Source: Terriglobia bacterium
GTDB taxonomy: Bacteria; Acidobacteriota; Terriglobia; Acidiferrales; UBA7541
DNA: 51,390 nt
Reading direction: 5' to 3'
NCBI GenBank assembly: GCA_020072765.1
Contig: JAIQGD010000005.1
Span: 1-51,390 of the forward strand
How positions within the stretch are numbered: position 1 is the first letter of the stretch; each line of letters begins with the position of its first letter. The notes beneath the pieces are model-generated. The model had not been told where the DNA came from, searched no databases, and worked only from the letters and a program-made list of their open reading frames with translations. Made by a program: the position numbers and the translations under genes. Positions 8,532 to 18,909 of this stretch are shown in pieces.

Positions 8532-9392
8532 ATGAACGGCATGAAAACGGCGATCCGCACCGCTGCGCTTCTGCTGCTGGGCCTGCTCCTGGCTCGGGCG
8601 CCACGCGCCTTGGCGCAAGAAGGCTCGATCGAATTTGTGGCGCGCGCCACTCCCTCGGGAGGGCTCGACGAGCCCGTGCGCGGGTTTCCTTTCTATCTGC
8701 TGGGCCAGAGCTTCGAGGCGATCGGCCACGAAGCGGAGGCCTCGTATCCGAAGCCGGATCTGGACGCGTTCGTCGATCATCTGGATGTCTCGCCGCAACT
8801 CAAGGCCTGGATGAAAAAGCGCCGCTGGACTTCCCTTTCGGGTGAGGCGTTCACGCGCCAGCTGCACGCGGACGACATCATGGAAGTTCCGGAGTTTTAC
8901 AAGGCGTATAGCGACCGCGTCGCCGGCGACCGGACGGTGCGATGGCCCAAGCCGAAGTTCAAGCCGTCGGACAAGACGAAGGACCCGGCAAAATACCAGA
9001 GGCTTTCAGACGAGTACACCGCGACGGTCCACCAGTTTATCGACCAGAATCCGCAGACGATCTCGGGAATCGACATCAACCTCCAGGAAATTGATCCGGG
9101 CCACCGATGGAACACCCTGGAGGCCACGCGGAATTCGGACGTGCACCGGCGCACGCTCGATCTGGCGCAATCAAAATATCTGGTGGGGCGCGTCGAAAGC
9201 GACCTGCAAGGGCAGGGGTCATTCCACGGCCTCGCGCCGGGAACGTACTGGCTCAGCACGCTCGATGTGGCTGCCTCGGTCGGCGATGTGCGACCCCAGT
9301 GGGATGTTCCCCTGACGGTGCGCGCCGGCCAAACCAGCCGCCTCACGCTTTCCAATACCAACGCCGTGCCGCCCTCCCACCCTTCCCCCTGA
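8532..9392 (+). CDS. Exported protein of unknown function
   Basis: A 286-residue protein with a signal peptide (MKTAIRTAALLLLGLLLARA, cleavage predicted after RALA before QEG). The frame is open back to a GTG at 8445, but ATG at 8532 or 8541 puts the signal peptide at the N-terminus; 8532 is used here. The mature part has a charged central region. Its C-terminal segment, with GLAPGTYWLSTLDV and a final strand-rich stretch ending in TLSNTNA, resembles a carboxypeptidase-regulatory-like or other beta-sandwich domain. The next gene starts 10 bases after the stop, suggesting one transcript. No specific function is assigned. Confidence 0.7.
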   Translation: MNGMKTAIRTAALLLLGLLLARAPRALAQEGSIEFVARATPSGGLDEPVRGFPFYLLGQSFEAIGHEAEASYPKPDLDAFVDHLDVSPQLKAWMKKRRWTSLSGEAFTRQLHADDIMEVPEFYKAYSDRVAGDRTVRWPKPKFKPSDKTKDPAKYQRLSDEYTATVHQFIDQNPQTISGIDINLQEIDPGHRWNTLEATRNSDVHRRTLDLAQSKYLVGRVESDLQGQGSFHGLAPGTYWLSTLDVAASVGDVRPQWDVPLTVRAGQTSRLTLSNTNAVPPSHPSP

Positions 9393-9402
9393 CGCTCCGC
9401 GC

Positions 9403-10035
9403 ATGGCTGAAACCAGCGACATCGTTCGATGGATCAGTGGCCTGGCCGATCGCGACGCGGGCCAGCGCGTGGCGGCCGCGCAGCAACTGTATCGCGCGGG
9501 CACCGGTCTGTGCGACGCTCCGCTCCGCCGGTTCTCAACGGATCCCGAATTCCGCAGCCTGATGTGCACGCACCGCAGCGGTTCGGCGCAAACCGAAAGC
9601 GGGCCAGCCGTGATCGTCGTGGGGATTGCGGTCCCGCCGGACGATTTCGAGCGGATTCGCGCCGCGCATGGCTCGCCGCCGCTCGCCGAGGTCCCACCGG
9701 ATCAGGACGCCAGGGAATTCGAGCTGCATTTCGAGCATCACGCCGCGCTGGATATTCTCACGGCGCGCGATCCCGGCGGCACGGGCGCCATCGCGCGCTA
9801 TCTGCAGAAATTTGCGCGGGGGATTCAGCAGGTGGAGATTTACGTCCGCGATGTGGACCGCGCCGCCGAGATTCTTCGCGCCCGGTTTGGCGTCGAACCG
9901 GTATATCCGGCGACGCGCCCCGGCGCGGGCGGCACCCGCGTCAATTTTTTTCTGGTGCCCACGCACGCCAACCAGAAAGTCCTGATGGAACTCGTGGAAA
10001 TGCCCGTGCACGGCAAGTCGCAGGGACGGCTGTAA
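9403..10035 (+). CDS. VOC/glyoxalase-superfamily-like protein
   Basis: A 210-residue soluble protein. The C-terminal half has the beta-alpha-beta-beta-beta pattern of a vicinal-oxygen-chelate domain: IQQVEIYVRDVDRAAEILRA, then an FGVEP turn, then VNFFLVP and VLMELVEMP. A metal-binding His/Glu set is plausible (H in HFEHH, E in LMELVE), but the full quartet cannot be assigned by eye. The substrate is unknown; methylmalonyl-CoA epimerase and glyoxalase I share this fold. It sits 10 bases downstream of the exported-protein gene and convergent to the GH63 gene. Confidence 0.65.
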   Translation: MAETSDIVRWISGLADRDAGQRVAAAQQLYRAGTGLCDAPLRRFSTDPEFRSLMCTHRSGSAQTESGPAVIVVGIAVPPDDFERIRAAHGSPPLAEVPPDQDAREFELHFEHHAALDILTARDPGGTGAIARYLQKFARGIQQVEIYVRDVDRAAEILRARFGVEPVYPATRPGAGGTRVNFFLVPTHANQKVLMELVEMPVHGKSQGRL

Positions 10036-10069
10036 GGGCACACGCCGGCCGCACCGTGCCGGCCCGCTG

Positions 10070-12724
10070 TTATTCCCCGCTTTGCTCCAGGAGCTTGGCC
10101 ACGAGTGCCGTCCACCCGGTCTGGTGGCTGGCGCCCAGCCCGACGCCCGTCTCCCCGTGAAAGTATTCGTAAAAGGAAATAAGGTCGCGCCAGTAGGGAT
10201 CGTTCTGAAACAGCGCCACATCGCCGTAGGCCGCGCGCCGCCCGTCACGCTGGAGGAAAAGGCGGGAGAGGCGGCGGGAAATTTCGCTCGCAGCTTCCCA
10301 AAGCGTTTTCTCCTGGCCTGACCTTGACGGGAATTCCACCCGAAAATCGTCGCCGTAGTAAAAGTGAACGCGCTGCATGGACTCGATGAGAAGGACGTTC
10401 ATCGGAAACCAGATGGGCCCGCGCCAGTTCGAGTTCCCGCCGAACAGCTCGGTGACGGATTCGCCGGGCTCGTAGTCCACGTCGTGGGAATGGCCATCGA
10501 AGTTCAGTACGAACGGGTGGTCCTGATGAAACTTCGAGAGCGCCCGGATGCCGTAGGGAGAGAGAAATTCATTTTCGTCCAGGACGTAGCGGTAGATGCG
10601 TTCGAGCTTGCGGCGGTTCGCAATCGTGAGGAGATATCGAGTTCCGCCGGGCGACCGGCGGCTCATGTCCAAATGGTCGGCGACGCCGGGATGATGATCG
10701 AGAAACCATTGCGCCCGGCGCCGGAAATCCTTCAGGCCCTCCACGTCTTCCGGCTCGAACGTTTCCACGGCAAACAGGGGTATGAGACCAACCATCGAGC
10801 GCACTTTCATGGGGAGGCGCCGGTTGTCGCCCATGTGCAGGACGTCATAATAAAACCCGTCCTGCTCGTCCCACAGGCCGACCCCTTCGCCACCCATGTT
10901 GTTCATCGCTTCCGAGATGTACACGAAATGCTCGAAAAACTTGCTGGCCACATCCTCATACGCCGGGTCCTCGCGGGCCAGTTCCACGGCAATCGCCAGC
11001 ATGTCCAGGCAGTACATGGCCATCCAACTCGTTCCGTCGGATTGCTCGATACTGGCGCCGGGGCCCAGTGGCAGCGAGCGGTCGAACACGCCGATGTTGT
11101 CGAGGCCGAGGAGTCCTCCCTGAAAAACGTTCTTGCCATCCGGATCCTTGCGATTGACCCACCAGGTGAAATTAAGCAGGAGCTTCTGAAAAACGCGTTC
11201 GAGAAAAGCGCGGTCCGTTTTCCCCCAAATACGCCCCTCGATGCGATAGACGCGCCACGCCGCCCACGCGTGCACGGGGGGATTCACACCCGAGAAATCC
11301 CACTCGTAGGCAGGGATCTGGCCGTTCGGGTGCATGTACCATTCGCGCAGGAGCAGGATAAGCTGTTCCTTGGCGAAACCGGGATCGATCAGCGCCATGG
11401 CCACGCAATGAAACCCCAGGTCCCAGGCCGCGTACCACGGATACTCCCACTTGTCCGGCATGGAGATCACTTCGGAATTGCGGAGGTGCGTCCAATCGCG
11501 ATTCCGGCCCGTCCGTCGAGCCGGATCGGGTGCGGGCTGGGAGGAATCGCCGTCCAGCCATCGGCGCACATCGTAGTGGTAGCTCTGCTTACTCCAGAGT
11601 AGCCCGGCAAACGCCTGGCGCTGGACGCGGCGCGCATCGTCCCCTAACCGCGAGCAGGCTCGTGCGTAGAACGCATCAGCGTCTTTCTGGCGCTCGGCGA
11701 AGACGGCGTCAAACGCGGGACCGAATAGAACCTGCGGCGACACCGAACCCGTGGAAGGATTCCGATCGGCCAAGCGGAGTCGAATTGTCCAGCTCTCACC
11801 GGGGGCAATTTGAGAAACATAATGCGCGGCCGCCTTCGTGCCGTGGAGCGCGGGATTCACGGCGGCACGCTCGCCGCCAATCACGTAACGGTGAAACGCA
11901 TCCTTGACGTAGGGCGTGCGGTTGTTTTCTTGGTACAGACGCTCGGTATTCGTCTCGTTGTCGGTGAACAACAAATCCGGCGAACCCTCCGCGGACAGCC
12001 ATCGCGGACCGTAGTGAGCCTCGGTCACTTCGATGAGACCGGTTCCCGAAGGCCCTTCGATTCGCGCCGCTCGGGGCAGGTCGCACGGGTCGCCCCACGC
12101 CCACCGATTTCGGAACCAGATCGTGGGAAGAATCTGCAGGCGCGCCGGTTCGGGCCCTCGATTCCAGGCCGTGACGCGAATGAGGATTTCCTCTGCATCC
12201 GCCTTCGCGTACTCGACGAACACATCAAAATAACGGTTCTCGCGAAACACGCCGGTATCAATCAGCTCGTACTCCGGATCATGCCGCGTGCGCTTCGCAT
12301 TTTCCGTGACGAGCTGGTTATAGGGAAAAGCCGCTTGTGGATACTTGTAGAGGAACTTCAAATAGGAACTGGTCGGCGTGGCATCCAGATAATAGTAGTA
12401 CTCCTTGACGTCTTCTCCGTGGTTGCCCTGGTGGTTCGTCAGGCCGAATAGCCGCTCCTTGAGAATGGGGTCCTGTTCGTTCCACAGCGCGAAGGCAAAA
12501 CAGATGTGCTGGTGGCGATCGCAAATTCCTCCCAGGCCATCCTCCCCCCAGCGATACGTGCGCGACCGCGCGTGGTCATGCGGGAAGTATTCCCAAGCAT
12601 CGCCCTCGGCGCTGTAATCTTCGCGCACCGTACCCCACTGGCGCTCGGAAAGATACGGCCCCCAGCGCTTCCAGGGGGCTTGGCCGTCCATGCAGGCCGC
12701 GAGTCTCTGTTCCTCGTTCGTCAT
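10070..12724 (-). CDS. GH63-type glycosidase (mannosyl-oligosaccharide glucosidase-like)
   Basis: Probably hydrolyses alpha-linked glucosides. The 884-residue protein has no signal peptide, so it is likely cytoplasmic. The N-terminal beta-rich domain begins with [18 protein letters not shown] and leads to an (alpha/alpha)6-barrel with [44 protein letters not shown] and the late block [16 protein letters not shown]. These are typical of bacterial GH63 and mannosylglycerate/glucosylglycerate hydrolase-like proteins. The acid and base residues are likely in the WDFSGVNPP and DEQDG blocks, inferred from the family. Some members act on trehalose- or glycerate-linked compatible solutes, so the substrate stays open. 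Divergent from the membrane protein gene at 12912. Confidence 0.88.
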   Translation of the reverse strand: MTNEEQRLAACMDGQAPWKRWGPYLSERQWGTVREDYSAEGDAWEYFPHDHARSRTYRWGEDGLGGICDRHQHICFAFALWNEQDPILKERLFGLTNHQGNHGEDVKEYYYYLDATPTSSYLKFLYKYPQAAFPYNQLVTENAKRTRHDPEYELIDTGVFRENRYFDVFVEYAKADAEEILIRVTAWNRGPEPARLQILPTIWFRNRWAWGDPCDLPRAARIEGPSGTGLIEVTEAHYGPRWLSAEGSPDLLFTDNETNTERLYQENNRTPYVKDAFHRYVIGGERAAVNPALHGTKAAAHYVSQIAPGESWTIRLRLADRNPSTGSVSPQVLFGPAFDAVFAERQKDADAFYARACSRLGDDARRVQRQAFAGLLWSKQSYHYDVRRWLDGDSSQPAPDPARRTGRNRDWTHLRNSEVISMPDKWEYPWYAAWDLGFHCVAMALIDPGFAKEQLILLLREWYMHPNGQIPAYEWDFSGVNPPVHAWAAWRVYRIEGRIWGKTDRAFLERVFQKLLLNFTWWVNRKDPDGKNVFQGGLLGLDNIGVFDRSLPLGPGASIEQSDGTSWMAMYCLDMLAIAVELAREDPAYEDVASKFFEHFVYISEAMNNMGGEGVGLWDEQDGFYYDVLHMGDNRRLPMKVRSMVGLIPLFAVETFEPEDVEGLKDFRRRAQWFLDHHPGVADHLDMSRRSPGGTRYLLTIANRRKLERIYRYVLDENEFLSPYGIRALSKFHQDHPFVLNFDGHSHDVDYEPGESVTELFGGNSNWRGPIWFPMNVLLIESMQRVHFYYGDDFRVEFPSRSGQEKTLWEAASEISRRLSRLFLQRDGRRAAYGDVALFQNDPYWRDLISFYEYFHGETGVGLGASHQTGWTALVAKLLEQSGE

Positions 12725-12911
12725 CCGTAATCACTCGGGCCGCAGAAATTGCAAAGAGCCTTGCGGAGCGCACTCTGTACGCGGCTGTCGCGATTCTACC
12801 TCACTGCAGCCGCTCGGTCCGAGCGTCCCAAGACACGCCGGCTTCGAGGCGCTTGTGGATGGCACAGTTGCAGTCACAAGTAGCGCGAACGCCGCCTTAT
12901 TCTGTATTCTC

Positions 12912-14687
12912 GTGGGTCTACATCCTCACGGACGAGGCCCTATTCTGACCGAGCCGACACCACACGTTGCGCCGCCCTTCCTGTCCAGGGAGGCCTCTTC
13001 GCTCCGCACCGCTTTGCTGTGCGTTTTTCTCGCGGCCACCGCGGTCGTCGCGCCCCTGTGGTTTCGCGGCGACGCCTCCGGCCACGACTTCCTGTTTCAT
13101 CTGGCGTCCTGGATGGACGTCTCCAGCCAATGGCACGAGGGCATCGTCTATCCGCGCTGGGCGGAATGGGCCAACTGGGGATTCGGCGAGCCGCGCTTCG
13201 TCTTCTACCCGCCCGCGTCGTGGACGCTGGGCGCGGCGCTGGGCGCGGTGCTGCCGTGGAGGATGGTGCCGGGCGCGTTCATTTGGCTGGCGCTGGCGAT
13301 CGGCGGGATGTCCATGTGGAAGCTGGCGCGCGAATGGCTTCCCGGTCCGCAGGCCACCGCCGCGGCCGTCCTGTTTGCCGTGAACCCCTACAACCTGGTG
13401 ATCGTGTATTACCGCAGCGATTTTTCGGAACTGCTGGCGGCCGCGCTCTTGCCGCTGCTGGTCTGGGGCGCCCTCCGCTGCGCGCGCCAGGAGTGGCGCT
13501 GCGTTCCCCCGCTGGCGGCTGTGTTCGCCGCCCTCTGGCTCTCGAACGCGCCAGCCGCCGTCATTGCGACGTATTCCCTGGCCCTGATCCTCTTCACCGC
13601 GTGCGCCGTGCGCCGCAGCCTGCGGCCGCTGCTGCCCGGCGGAATCGCCATGGCCGGGGGCTTCGGCCTGGCTGCCTTCTACATCCTGCCCGCGGCGTGG
13701 GAGCAGCATTGGGTCCAGATCGCGGAGGTGGTCGCGGACAACGTCCAGCCTGCTCGCAATTTCCTGTTCACGCAGGCGAACGATCCCGAATTCGTGTTCT
13801 TCAACTGGAAGGTATCGTGGGTGGCACTCAGCATGATGCTCGCGACCGGCATCGCGGGAGTCTGGGCCGCCAGGAAGCGCCGGGAGTTCGGCGAGATCTG
13901 GTGGACGCTCATGGCCCTGGGAGCCACGTCCGCTCTCCTGATGTTCCGGCCGAGCGATTTCGTGTGGCGCCATCTGCCGAAGCTGCAATTCCTGCAGTTT
14001 CCGTGGAGATGGCTGGACGTGTTATCCGTGGTTTTCGCCTGCTCCCTCGCCACAGCCATGTCCTGCATGCGAAAACGGGCGGCCTGGGTTGTAGGCGTTT
14101 TGCTGCTGGCGATGACCGGCGCCACCGCCACGGCCATGATCGAAGACGCCTGGTGGGATAGCGCGGGAGCGCCGGTCCTGTCGGAGGCCATCAGTTCCCA
14201 GCGTGGCTATGAGGGCACCGATGAATACATGCCCACGGGCTGCGATCGCTCCGAATTGCCGGGAAATCCCGATGACGAGACGCGCCTGCCCTATGTCTCC
14301 TCGACTCCCGCCGCGCCCGTGGAGAAGTTTGACGCGGCAACCGGCAGCGTCGCCCCGGCAAAAGACGTGCGGCTGCACATCGAGCAGTGGTCCGTCGAGC
14401 ACAAGGCGTTCACCGTGAACACGGCAGCCTCGGTGACGCTGGCCTTGCGGCTGCTCGCCTATCCTGCCTGGGAGGTTCGCGTGGACGGGCGGAAGGCACG
14501 CTTCGAGCAACACCCGGTAACGACGCAACTGCTTCTGCCGCTCGGCCCGGGCACCCACCGCGTGGAGGTCCGCTTCCGCCGGACGTGGGACCGCACCGCG
14601 GGCGGCGTCGTATCCGCCCTCATCGCTGCGGCACTTCTTGTATTTGCGGGCGCTCTGCGCAGGCGGCGCCGCAATCGCGCGGCGTGA
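12912..14687 (+). CDS. Polytopic membrane protein, GT-C/YfhO/PTPS-related type
   Basis: An approximately 591-residue integral membrane protein with around a dozen hydrophobic segments. The first loop after TM1 carries GHDFLFHLASW, the acidic-histidine motif position typical of GT-C fold glycosyltransferases using polyprenyl-phosphate sugars. The C-terminal region after about residue 440 is a soluble beta domain (YPAWEVRVDGRKA, LGPGTHRVEVRFR) as in YfhO-like and 6-pyruvoyl-tetrahydropterin-synthase-related membrane proteins, followed by one last TM. The open frame reaches back to 12690, but that would overlap the divergent GH63 start. GTG at 12912 is the best remaining in-frame start, without a strong ribosome-binding site. 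Likely role: envelope glycan or lipid glycosylation (inferred). Confidence 0.75.
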   Translation: MGLHPHGRGPILTEPTPHVAPPFLSREASSLRTALLCVFLAATAVVAPLWFRGDASGHDFLFHLASWMDVSSQWHEGIVYPRWAEWANWGFGEPRFVFYPPASWTLGAALGAVLPWRMVPGAFIWLALAIGGMSMWKLAREWLPGPQATAAAVLFAVNPYNLVIVYYRSDFSELLAAALLPLLVWGALRCARQEWRCVPPLAAVFAALWLSNAPAAVIATYSLALILFTACAVRRSLRPLLPGGIAMAGGFGLAAFYILPAAWEQHWVQIAEVVADNVQPARNFLFTQANDPEFVFFNWKVSWVALSMMLATGIAGVWAARKRREFGEIWWTLMALGATSALLMFRPSDFVWRHLPKLQFLQFPWRWLDVLSVVFACSLATAMSCMRKRAAWVVGVLLLAMTGATATAMIEDAWWDSAGAPVLSEAISSQRGYEGTDEYMPTGCDRSELPGNPDDETRLPYVSSTPAAPVEKFDAATGSVAPAKDVRLHIEQWSVEHKAFTVNTAASVTLALRLLAYPAWEVRVDGRKARFEQHPVTTQLLLPLGPGTHRVEVRFRRTWDRTAGGVVSALIAAALLVFAGALRRRRRNRAA

Positions 14688-14726
14688 TTTTGGCGATCGA
14701 ACGGAGCAAATGAGGGAAGCGCGGCG

Positions 14727-16070
14727 CTACTGCAGCCGGCGGTGCTTGAACTTCTTTTCGCCCGTGGTGTACGGGGCGACGGTATGGCCGTCGCCGAACA
14801 GCTTGTACTTATAAGTGGTCAGGCCCTCGAGTCCCATCGGGCCTCGCGCGTGGAGTTTGCTGGTGCTGATGCCCACCTCGGCCCCCAGGCCGTAGCGGTA
14901 GCCATCGGCGAAACGCGTCGAGGCATTCTGATACACGCCCGCGGAATCCACCTCGCTCATGAATCGCTGCGCGGCTTCGGCGTCTTCGGTCACAATCGCG
15001 TCGGTGTGGCGCGAGCCGTAGCGGTTGATGTGGTCGATGGCCTCGTCAAGATCGGCGACAATCTTGACGGAAAGAATCAAGTCGCCGTATTCCGTGGCCC
15101 AATCGCGTTCGGTGGCGGGCACGATGGCCGCGGCCGGCAGGAGCGCCAGGGTCTTCGCGCAGCCTCGTATCTCGACTCCCGCCTCTTCGAATTTCGCGGC
15201 CATGCGCGGGAGGAATGCCTCCGCGATGCCCTCGTGCACCAGAAGCGTTTCGGCGGCATTGCACACCGCGGGGTACTGCACCTTGGCGTCGTAGGCGATG
15301 TCGATGGCCTTGTGGATGTCGGCGGCGCGGTCCACGTAGACGTGGCAGATTCCTTCGCTGTGCCCCAGCACGGGGATGCGGCTGTGCTGCATGATGAACT
15401 GGACGAGTTCATACGATCCGCGCGGAATGATCAAATCCACGTCGCGGTCCAGCGACAGCAGATCCAGGACGTCCGCGCGCGTCTGCAGCAAACTGATGGC
15501 ATCCACCGGAACGGACGGAAAGCGGCCCAGGCACTCGCGCCAGATGGCGACCAGCACTTCGTTAGTCTGCGCCGACTCCGCCCCACCCTTCATAATGACG
15601 GCGTTGCCCGACTTCAGGCCCAGCGAAGCGAGCTGCGGCACCACGTCCGGCCGGGACTCGAAGACCACGCCCACCACGCCGAACGGGCAGGTTTCCTTGT
15701 AGAGCACCAGATGGTCGTCCAGCTCGGTGACCGACAGCCGGCGGCCCAGAGGATCTTCCAGCCGGGCCACCTCGCGCACCTGCGTGGCCATTTGGGCGAT
15801 GCCGTGCTCGGTCACGCGCAGCCTCGCAAACATCGCCGCAGACATCTTCCCCGCGCTAACAGCGCCCTGCGCGGCGCGGCAATCGCGCTCGTTGGCTTCC
15901 AGGATCCTCGCCGAGCCCTGATCGAGGGCCTGCGCGGCGGCCATCAGAACTTCGTTGCGCGTTTCCGCGGAAAGCTTGGCGAGCGACCGCGAGGCCGCCC
16001 GGGCCCGCCGGGCGATGGCGGCCACCGCGGCGGCGCTTTCCTGCAACTGCGCGCTGGTCTGCTGGCTCAT
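14727..16070 (-). CDS. proA: Gamma-glutamyl phosphate reductase
   Basis: Second step of proline synthesis: NADPH-dependent reduction of gamma-glutamyl phosphate to glutamate semialdehyde. 447 residues, aldehyde-dehydrogenase superfamily. The catalytic cysteine is C270 in QYPAVCNAAET; PFGVVGVVFESRPD (about 129-142) is the ProA nucleotide-binding region. Its ATG overlaps the proB stop by four bases (ATGA), so translation is coupled. About 20-30 residues longer than E. coli ProA, mostly at the N-terminus. Confidence 0.97.
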   Translation of the reverse strand: MSQQTSAQLQESAAAVAAIARRARAASRSLAKLSAETRNEVLMAAAQALDQGSARILEANERDCRAAQGAVSAGKMSAAMFARLRVTEHGIAQMATQVREVARLEDPLGRRLSVTELDDHLVLYKETCPFGVVGVVFESRPDVVPQLASLGLKSGNAVIMKGGAESAQTNEVLVAIWRECLGRFPSVPVDAISLLQTRADVLDLLSLDRDVDLIIPRGSYELVQFIMQHSRIPVLGHSEGICHVYVDRAADIHKAIDIAYDAKVQYPAVCNAAETLLVHEGIAEAFLPRMAAKFEEAGVEIRGCAKTLALLPAAAIVPATERDWATEYGDLILSVKIVADLDEAIDHINRYGSRHTDAIVTEDAEAAQRFMSEVDSAGVYQNASTRFADGYRYGLGAEVGISTSKLHARGPMGLEGLTTYKYKLFGDGHTVAPYTTGEKKFKHRRLQ

Positions 16071-17233
16071 GGCTTCTCGAATAACACAATATTATCGCGC
16101 GTGACAAGCACCGGGGAGGGCGCCCCGGCCCGCCCGCGGCGGGTTCCCTTCTTCCGCGAAAACTTTTCCGCCGCCTCGCTATCGCAATTGGCGATGCCGC
16201 GCGCGATTTCCCGGCCCTCCGCGTCGACGATGCTCACGACATCCGCGGGTTCAAAAGAATGCTCCACCCGCGTGATCCCCGATGCCAGCAGGCTGGCTTT
16301 CCCCTGCGTGATGGCCCGCTGCGCTCCGGCATCCACCACCACGCGGCCCCGCACCCCCGCCGCATAGGCGATCCAGCGCCGCTTGCCGCGCATCCGCTTG
16401 ACCGGAAGAAACGCCGTGCCGATACTCTCCCCGGCGAAGAGGCGCTCGAGGGTGTCGGGACGGCTGCCGTTGGCGATCACCGCCGTGGCCCCGCAATTCA
16501 TGGCGATTTCCGCGGCTTCCAGTTTCGTGCGCATCCCGCCGCGCCCGCTCTCAGACGGCCCCGCGCCCAGCGCCTTCAGTTCGGGAGTGATTTCGCTCAC
16601 CAGAGGAATGACCTCGGTAAGATCTCCATTGCGGGCGCCCTCAGGCGCTCGCAGCAAACCATCCACGTTGGTCAACAGCACAAGCGCATCGGCCTCGAGC
16701 CCGCTCATTACCAGCGCAGCCAGGCGATCGTTGTCGCTGAAGACGGCCGCCCGCGCCCCTTGTCCCACGGACTCGAGTTCCGCCGTGGAAACCGTGTCGT
16801 TTTCATTGACGATGGGCAGGACCCCGAATCCGGTCAGCTTCTCCATGGTGCGCCGAAGATTTGAATAACGGCGCCAGTTGGTGAAATCGTCTTCGGTGAG
16901 CAGTACCTGGGCGATCTTGATCTCCCACTTCGAAAATAGCCCCTTGTAGGCATCCATGAGCAGGCTCTGGCCGACCGCGGCACAGGCCTGCTTGGTCACT
17001 AGGTCGTCCAGCCGCGAGCGGTGCAATCCCAGCCAACCCCGGCCGAGCCCCACCGCGCCCGAAGACACCAGCACCACCTGGCGCCCCGCCTTCATCAACG
17101 CGGCAATGGACCGCGCAATCGGCTCCACGCGCTCGGGGTAAAATTCGCCCTCGGCCCCGGTGACCGTGCTCGTGCCCACTTTGATGACGACGCGTCGCGC
17201 CGCGCGCAGCAGCCGGCCGCGTTCGGCGTCCAT
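16067..17233 (-). CDS. proB: Glutamate 5-kinase
   Basis: First and committed step of proline synthesis: ATP-dependent phosphorylation of glutamate. The ATG at 17233 gives 388 residues, close to the family length, starting MDAERGRLL before the first kinase strand RVVIKVGTS. The frame is open to 17515, but the extra N-terminus has no counterpart in the family. The amino-acid kinase domain ([27 protein letters not shown]) occupies about residues 1-260 and a PUA domain the C-terminal 100. The proline feedback site in the family lies in the kinase domain. Forms proB-proA. Confidence 0.95.
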   Translation of the reverse strand: MDAERGRLLRAARRVVIKVGTSTVTGAEGEFYPERVEPIARSIAALMKAGRQVVLVSSGAVGLGRGWLGLHRSRLDDLVTKQACAAVGQSLLMDAYKGLFSKWEIKIAQVLLTEDDFTNWRRYSNLRRTMEKLTGFGVLPIVNENDTVSTAELESVGQGARAAVFSDNDRLAALVMSGLEADALVLLTNVDGLLRAPEGARNGDLTEVIPLVSEITPELKALGAGPSESGRGGMRTKLEAAEIAMNCGATAVIANGSRPDTLERLFAGESIGTAFLPVKRMRGKRRWIAYAAGVRGRVVVDAGAQRAITQGKASLLASGITRVEHSFEPADVVSIVDAEGREIARGIANCDSEAAEKFSRKKGTRRGRAGAPSPVLVTRDNIVLFEKP

Positions 17234-17498
17234 GTGGCGATCTTCCGGCACTCGAAATACCTCGAAAAACACCGTTTCCAAGCTACGGACAGGATCTGTT
17301 GACTCTCCGCCTACCTCCAATTGTACCGAATTCACCGAATCGGGCAGGGATCTTTTCCGCCGGGCCATCCCGCGGGCCACCGCCGGGGTGGGTGAGGAGG
17401 GCGTTGCCCTGCAAGAAAACACCATTAGGAACTGGGGCGGAATTGTGTTATTCTTCAATTGCGTTTGTCGCTCTTGTAACACCTTTAGATTCGTTCGA

Positions 17499-17532
17499 AG
17501 GGGCTGCAAGTTCACACTTGCCGCCCCTTTTT
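17499..17532 (+). terminator. Terminator-like hairpin in the csp leader
   Basis: AAGGGGC-t-GCAAG, a 6-base loop, CTTGC-c-GCCCCTT followed by TTT: a 12-bp stem with one central mismatch and a T-run on the plus strand. It lies about 60 bases before the cold-shock gene, and no plus-strand gene precedes it. It may be a leader attenuator or the terminator of a short leader RNA. The promoter was not identified. Confidence 0.6.
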
Positions 17533-17591
17533 GCTTTACGGCTGGAGGCGGTCGAGAAGCACAAATAGCTTACAAAGAAGGAAGTACATCA

Positions 17592-17795
17592 GTGAGAGAA
17601 CAAGGAACAGTAAAGTGGTTCAATGCCAGCAAGGGATTTGGGTTCATCCAGCGCCAGTCCGGCGAGGACGTTTTCGTCCATTTCTCCGCCATCCAGGCGG
17701 AGGGGTACAAATCGCTGAACGAAGGTCAGGCGGTTGAATTCGAAGTCACCCGCGGCCCCAAGGGCCTGCAGGCGGCGAACGTCACCAGCCTCTAG
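17592..17795 (+). CDS. csp: Cold-shock-domain protein (CspA family)
   Basis: A small single-strand RNA/DNA-binding OB-fold protein that acts as an RNA chaperone. The GTG start at 17592, with ribosome-binding site AAGGAAG nine bases upstream, gives 67 residues, the standard size. RNP1 is KGFGFI (residues 14-19) and RNP2 is VFVHF (27-31). The N-terminal [10 protein letters not shown] is canonical. An open frame extends upstream but lacks any family similarity. A terminator-like hairpin lies in the leader and a strong terminator directly follows the gene, so it is monocistronic. Whether it responds to cold cannot be seen from the sequence. Confidence 0.96.
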   Translation: MREQGTVKWFNASKGFGFIQRQSGEDVFVHFSAIQAEGYKSLNEGQAVEFEVTRGPKGLQAANVTSL

Positions 17796-17800
17796 TCGAA

Positions 17801-17838
17801 AAAGGCGGGCCGGGTATCCCCGGTCCGCCTTTTTTCTT
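17801..17838 (+). terminator. Intrinsic terminator of csp
   Basis: AAAGGCGGGCCGGG, loop TATC, then CCCGGTCCGCC and a run of seven T. The stem pairs GGCGGGCCGGG with CCCGGTCCGCC (one G-U pair in RNA). It starts five bases after the csp stop codon. Confidence 0.9.
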
Positions 17839-17893
17839 TCTTACGCGCTGCTCACCGCGCCATCCGTCCGAAAGTAGCAGTTCCAGGCAGCCC

Positions 17894-18223
17894 GTGAGCC
17901 CTAACATCATCGTCCAATTCGTCGGATTCCAGGCTACCCCCCGCGGCCGCGAGTACACTTTTGCCGTCCGGGAGCCCGCCGCCGAGCCGGTCGATTACGT
18001 TCTCATCATTCCCAGCTCAGCCTTTGACTCCCGCCGCATCCGTTACCAGGATGCACCCGACATCTGCTCCCACAAACTGCACCACGAACTGGCCCTTTCG
18101 GGCAACCACCCCTTGGAAACCGAATTCTGTCTCAGCGATCAGGAATTGGACGAATATCGCGCTGCTCATGCCCCCAAACCCCTGAAATACCCCTACGCAC
18201 CCAGGCCATCTCACGACGACTGA
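17894..18223 (+). CDS. Small conserved-looking hypothetical protein
   Basis: A 109-residue soluble protein with GTG start at 17894. I do not recognise the family. Features: an N-terminal strand (NIIVQFVGFQ), the segment VDYVLIIPSSAFDSRR, a Cys-His segment (DICSHKLHHEL) and a C-terminal stretch with LSDQELDEYRAAH followed by a Pro-rich tail. Composition and codon third-position GC match the neighbours, supporting a real gene. It lies between csp and the PilZ gene. No ribosome-binding site is obvious. Confidence 0.6.
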   Translation: MSPNIIVQFVGFQATPRGREYTFAVREPAAEPVDYVLIIPSSAFDSRRIRYQDAPDICSHKLHHELALSGNHPLETEFCLSDQELDEYRAAHAPKPLKYPYAPRPSHDD

Positions 18224-18438
18224 CTCTCCCTGCCGCCACAAGCCAAGTAATGAGAATGGGAATTGGTCCGATTTGTCTTACGTGAACTGTTCCGAACCCA
18301 GGAATGGCCTGGAGCCGCCGCCCAAGCGCATTTTTCAGCCTCACGATTGCATGTGCCGGAACGGTGCGCCAATCGGGCGCAGGGGCTGTGCCACCGGCGC
18401 GATTCACTGCCCCGCGAGCTGAGAGCTCGAGCATCCCT

Positions 18439-18855
18439 ATGGCCGACGAAAAAACCTCGGCGCCCGCAACTTCCACCGACCATCCGCAGGACCGGCGGCG
18501 CTCCATCCGCCTGCATCTGGCCATGCCGGTGATTGTCCGCGGCGTGGTTGCCACACAACCGTTCGAGGAAAAGACGCAGACAATCACGGTGAGCGCCTAT
18601 GGCTGCATGCTGCGCGTGTCGGCGCAGGTGGTGCGCGGACAGGAAGTGATGATCGTCAATCCCAGAACTGCCGAGGAGATGTCCTGCCGGGTCATTTCCC
18701 TCCGGCCCAGTGAGGGCGAGCACAGGGAAATCGGCCTGGAATTCACCGAGCCGTCGCCGGTGTTCTGGCGCATCGCTTTCCCGCCGGAAGACTGGGACTC
18801 CTCCGAGCGCAAGCTGCCAGCCCCCGTGCCTCCGCATGCCCCGCCGCACCGTTAA
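18439..18855 (+). CDS. PilZ-domain protein (paralogue 1)
   Basis: A 138-residue single-domain protein. The ATG at 18439 was chosen because it gives a short hydrophilic tail before the PilZ motif; the frame is open to 18304. The first PilZ element RxxxR is present (R20-R24 in RRRSIRL). The second, normally [D/N]xSxxG, reads VSAYG, keeping the Ser and Gly but lacking the leading Asp/Asn. The C-terminus FWRIAFPPEDWD is shared with the 38087 protein. PilZ domains bind cyclic di-GMP and control motility or polysaccharide output; here binding is plausible but not certain. Confidence 0.82.
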   Translation: MADEKTSAPATSTDHPQDRRRSIRLHLAMPVIVRGVVATQPFEEKTQTITVSAYGCMLRVSAQVVRGQEVMIVNPRTAEEMSCRVISLRPSEGEHREIGLEFTEPSPVFWRIAFPPEDWDSSERKLPAPVPPHAPPHR

Positions 18856-18909
18856 ACGCTCGAATCATGGTATGTTGGCTCCCGGCGACGAAGCGACATT
18901 TGCCCCGGG

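Noticed and set aside
12690-12911. Extended N-terminus of the membrane protein at 12912
   Set aside because: It would overlap the divergent GH63 gene start and adds a Cys/Arg-rich stretch with no membrane or family features.
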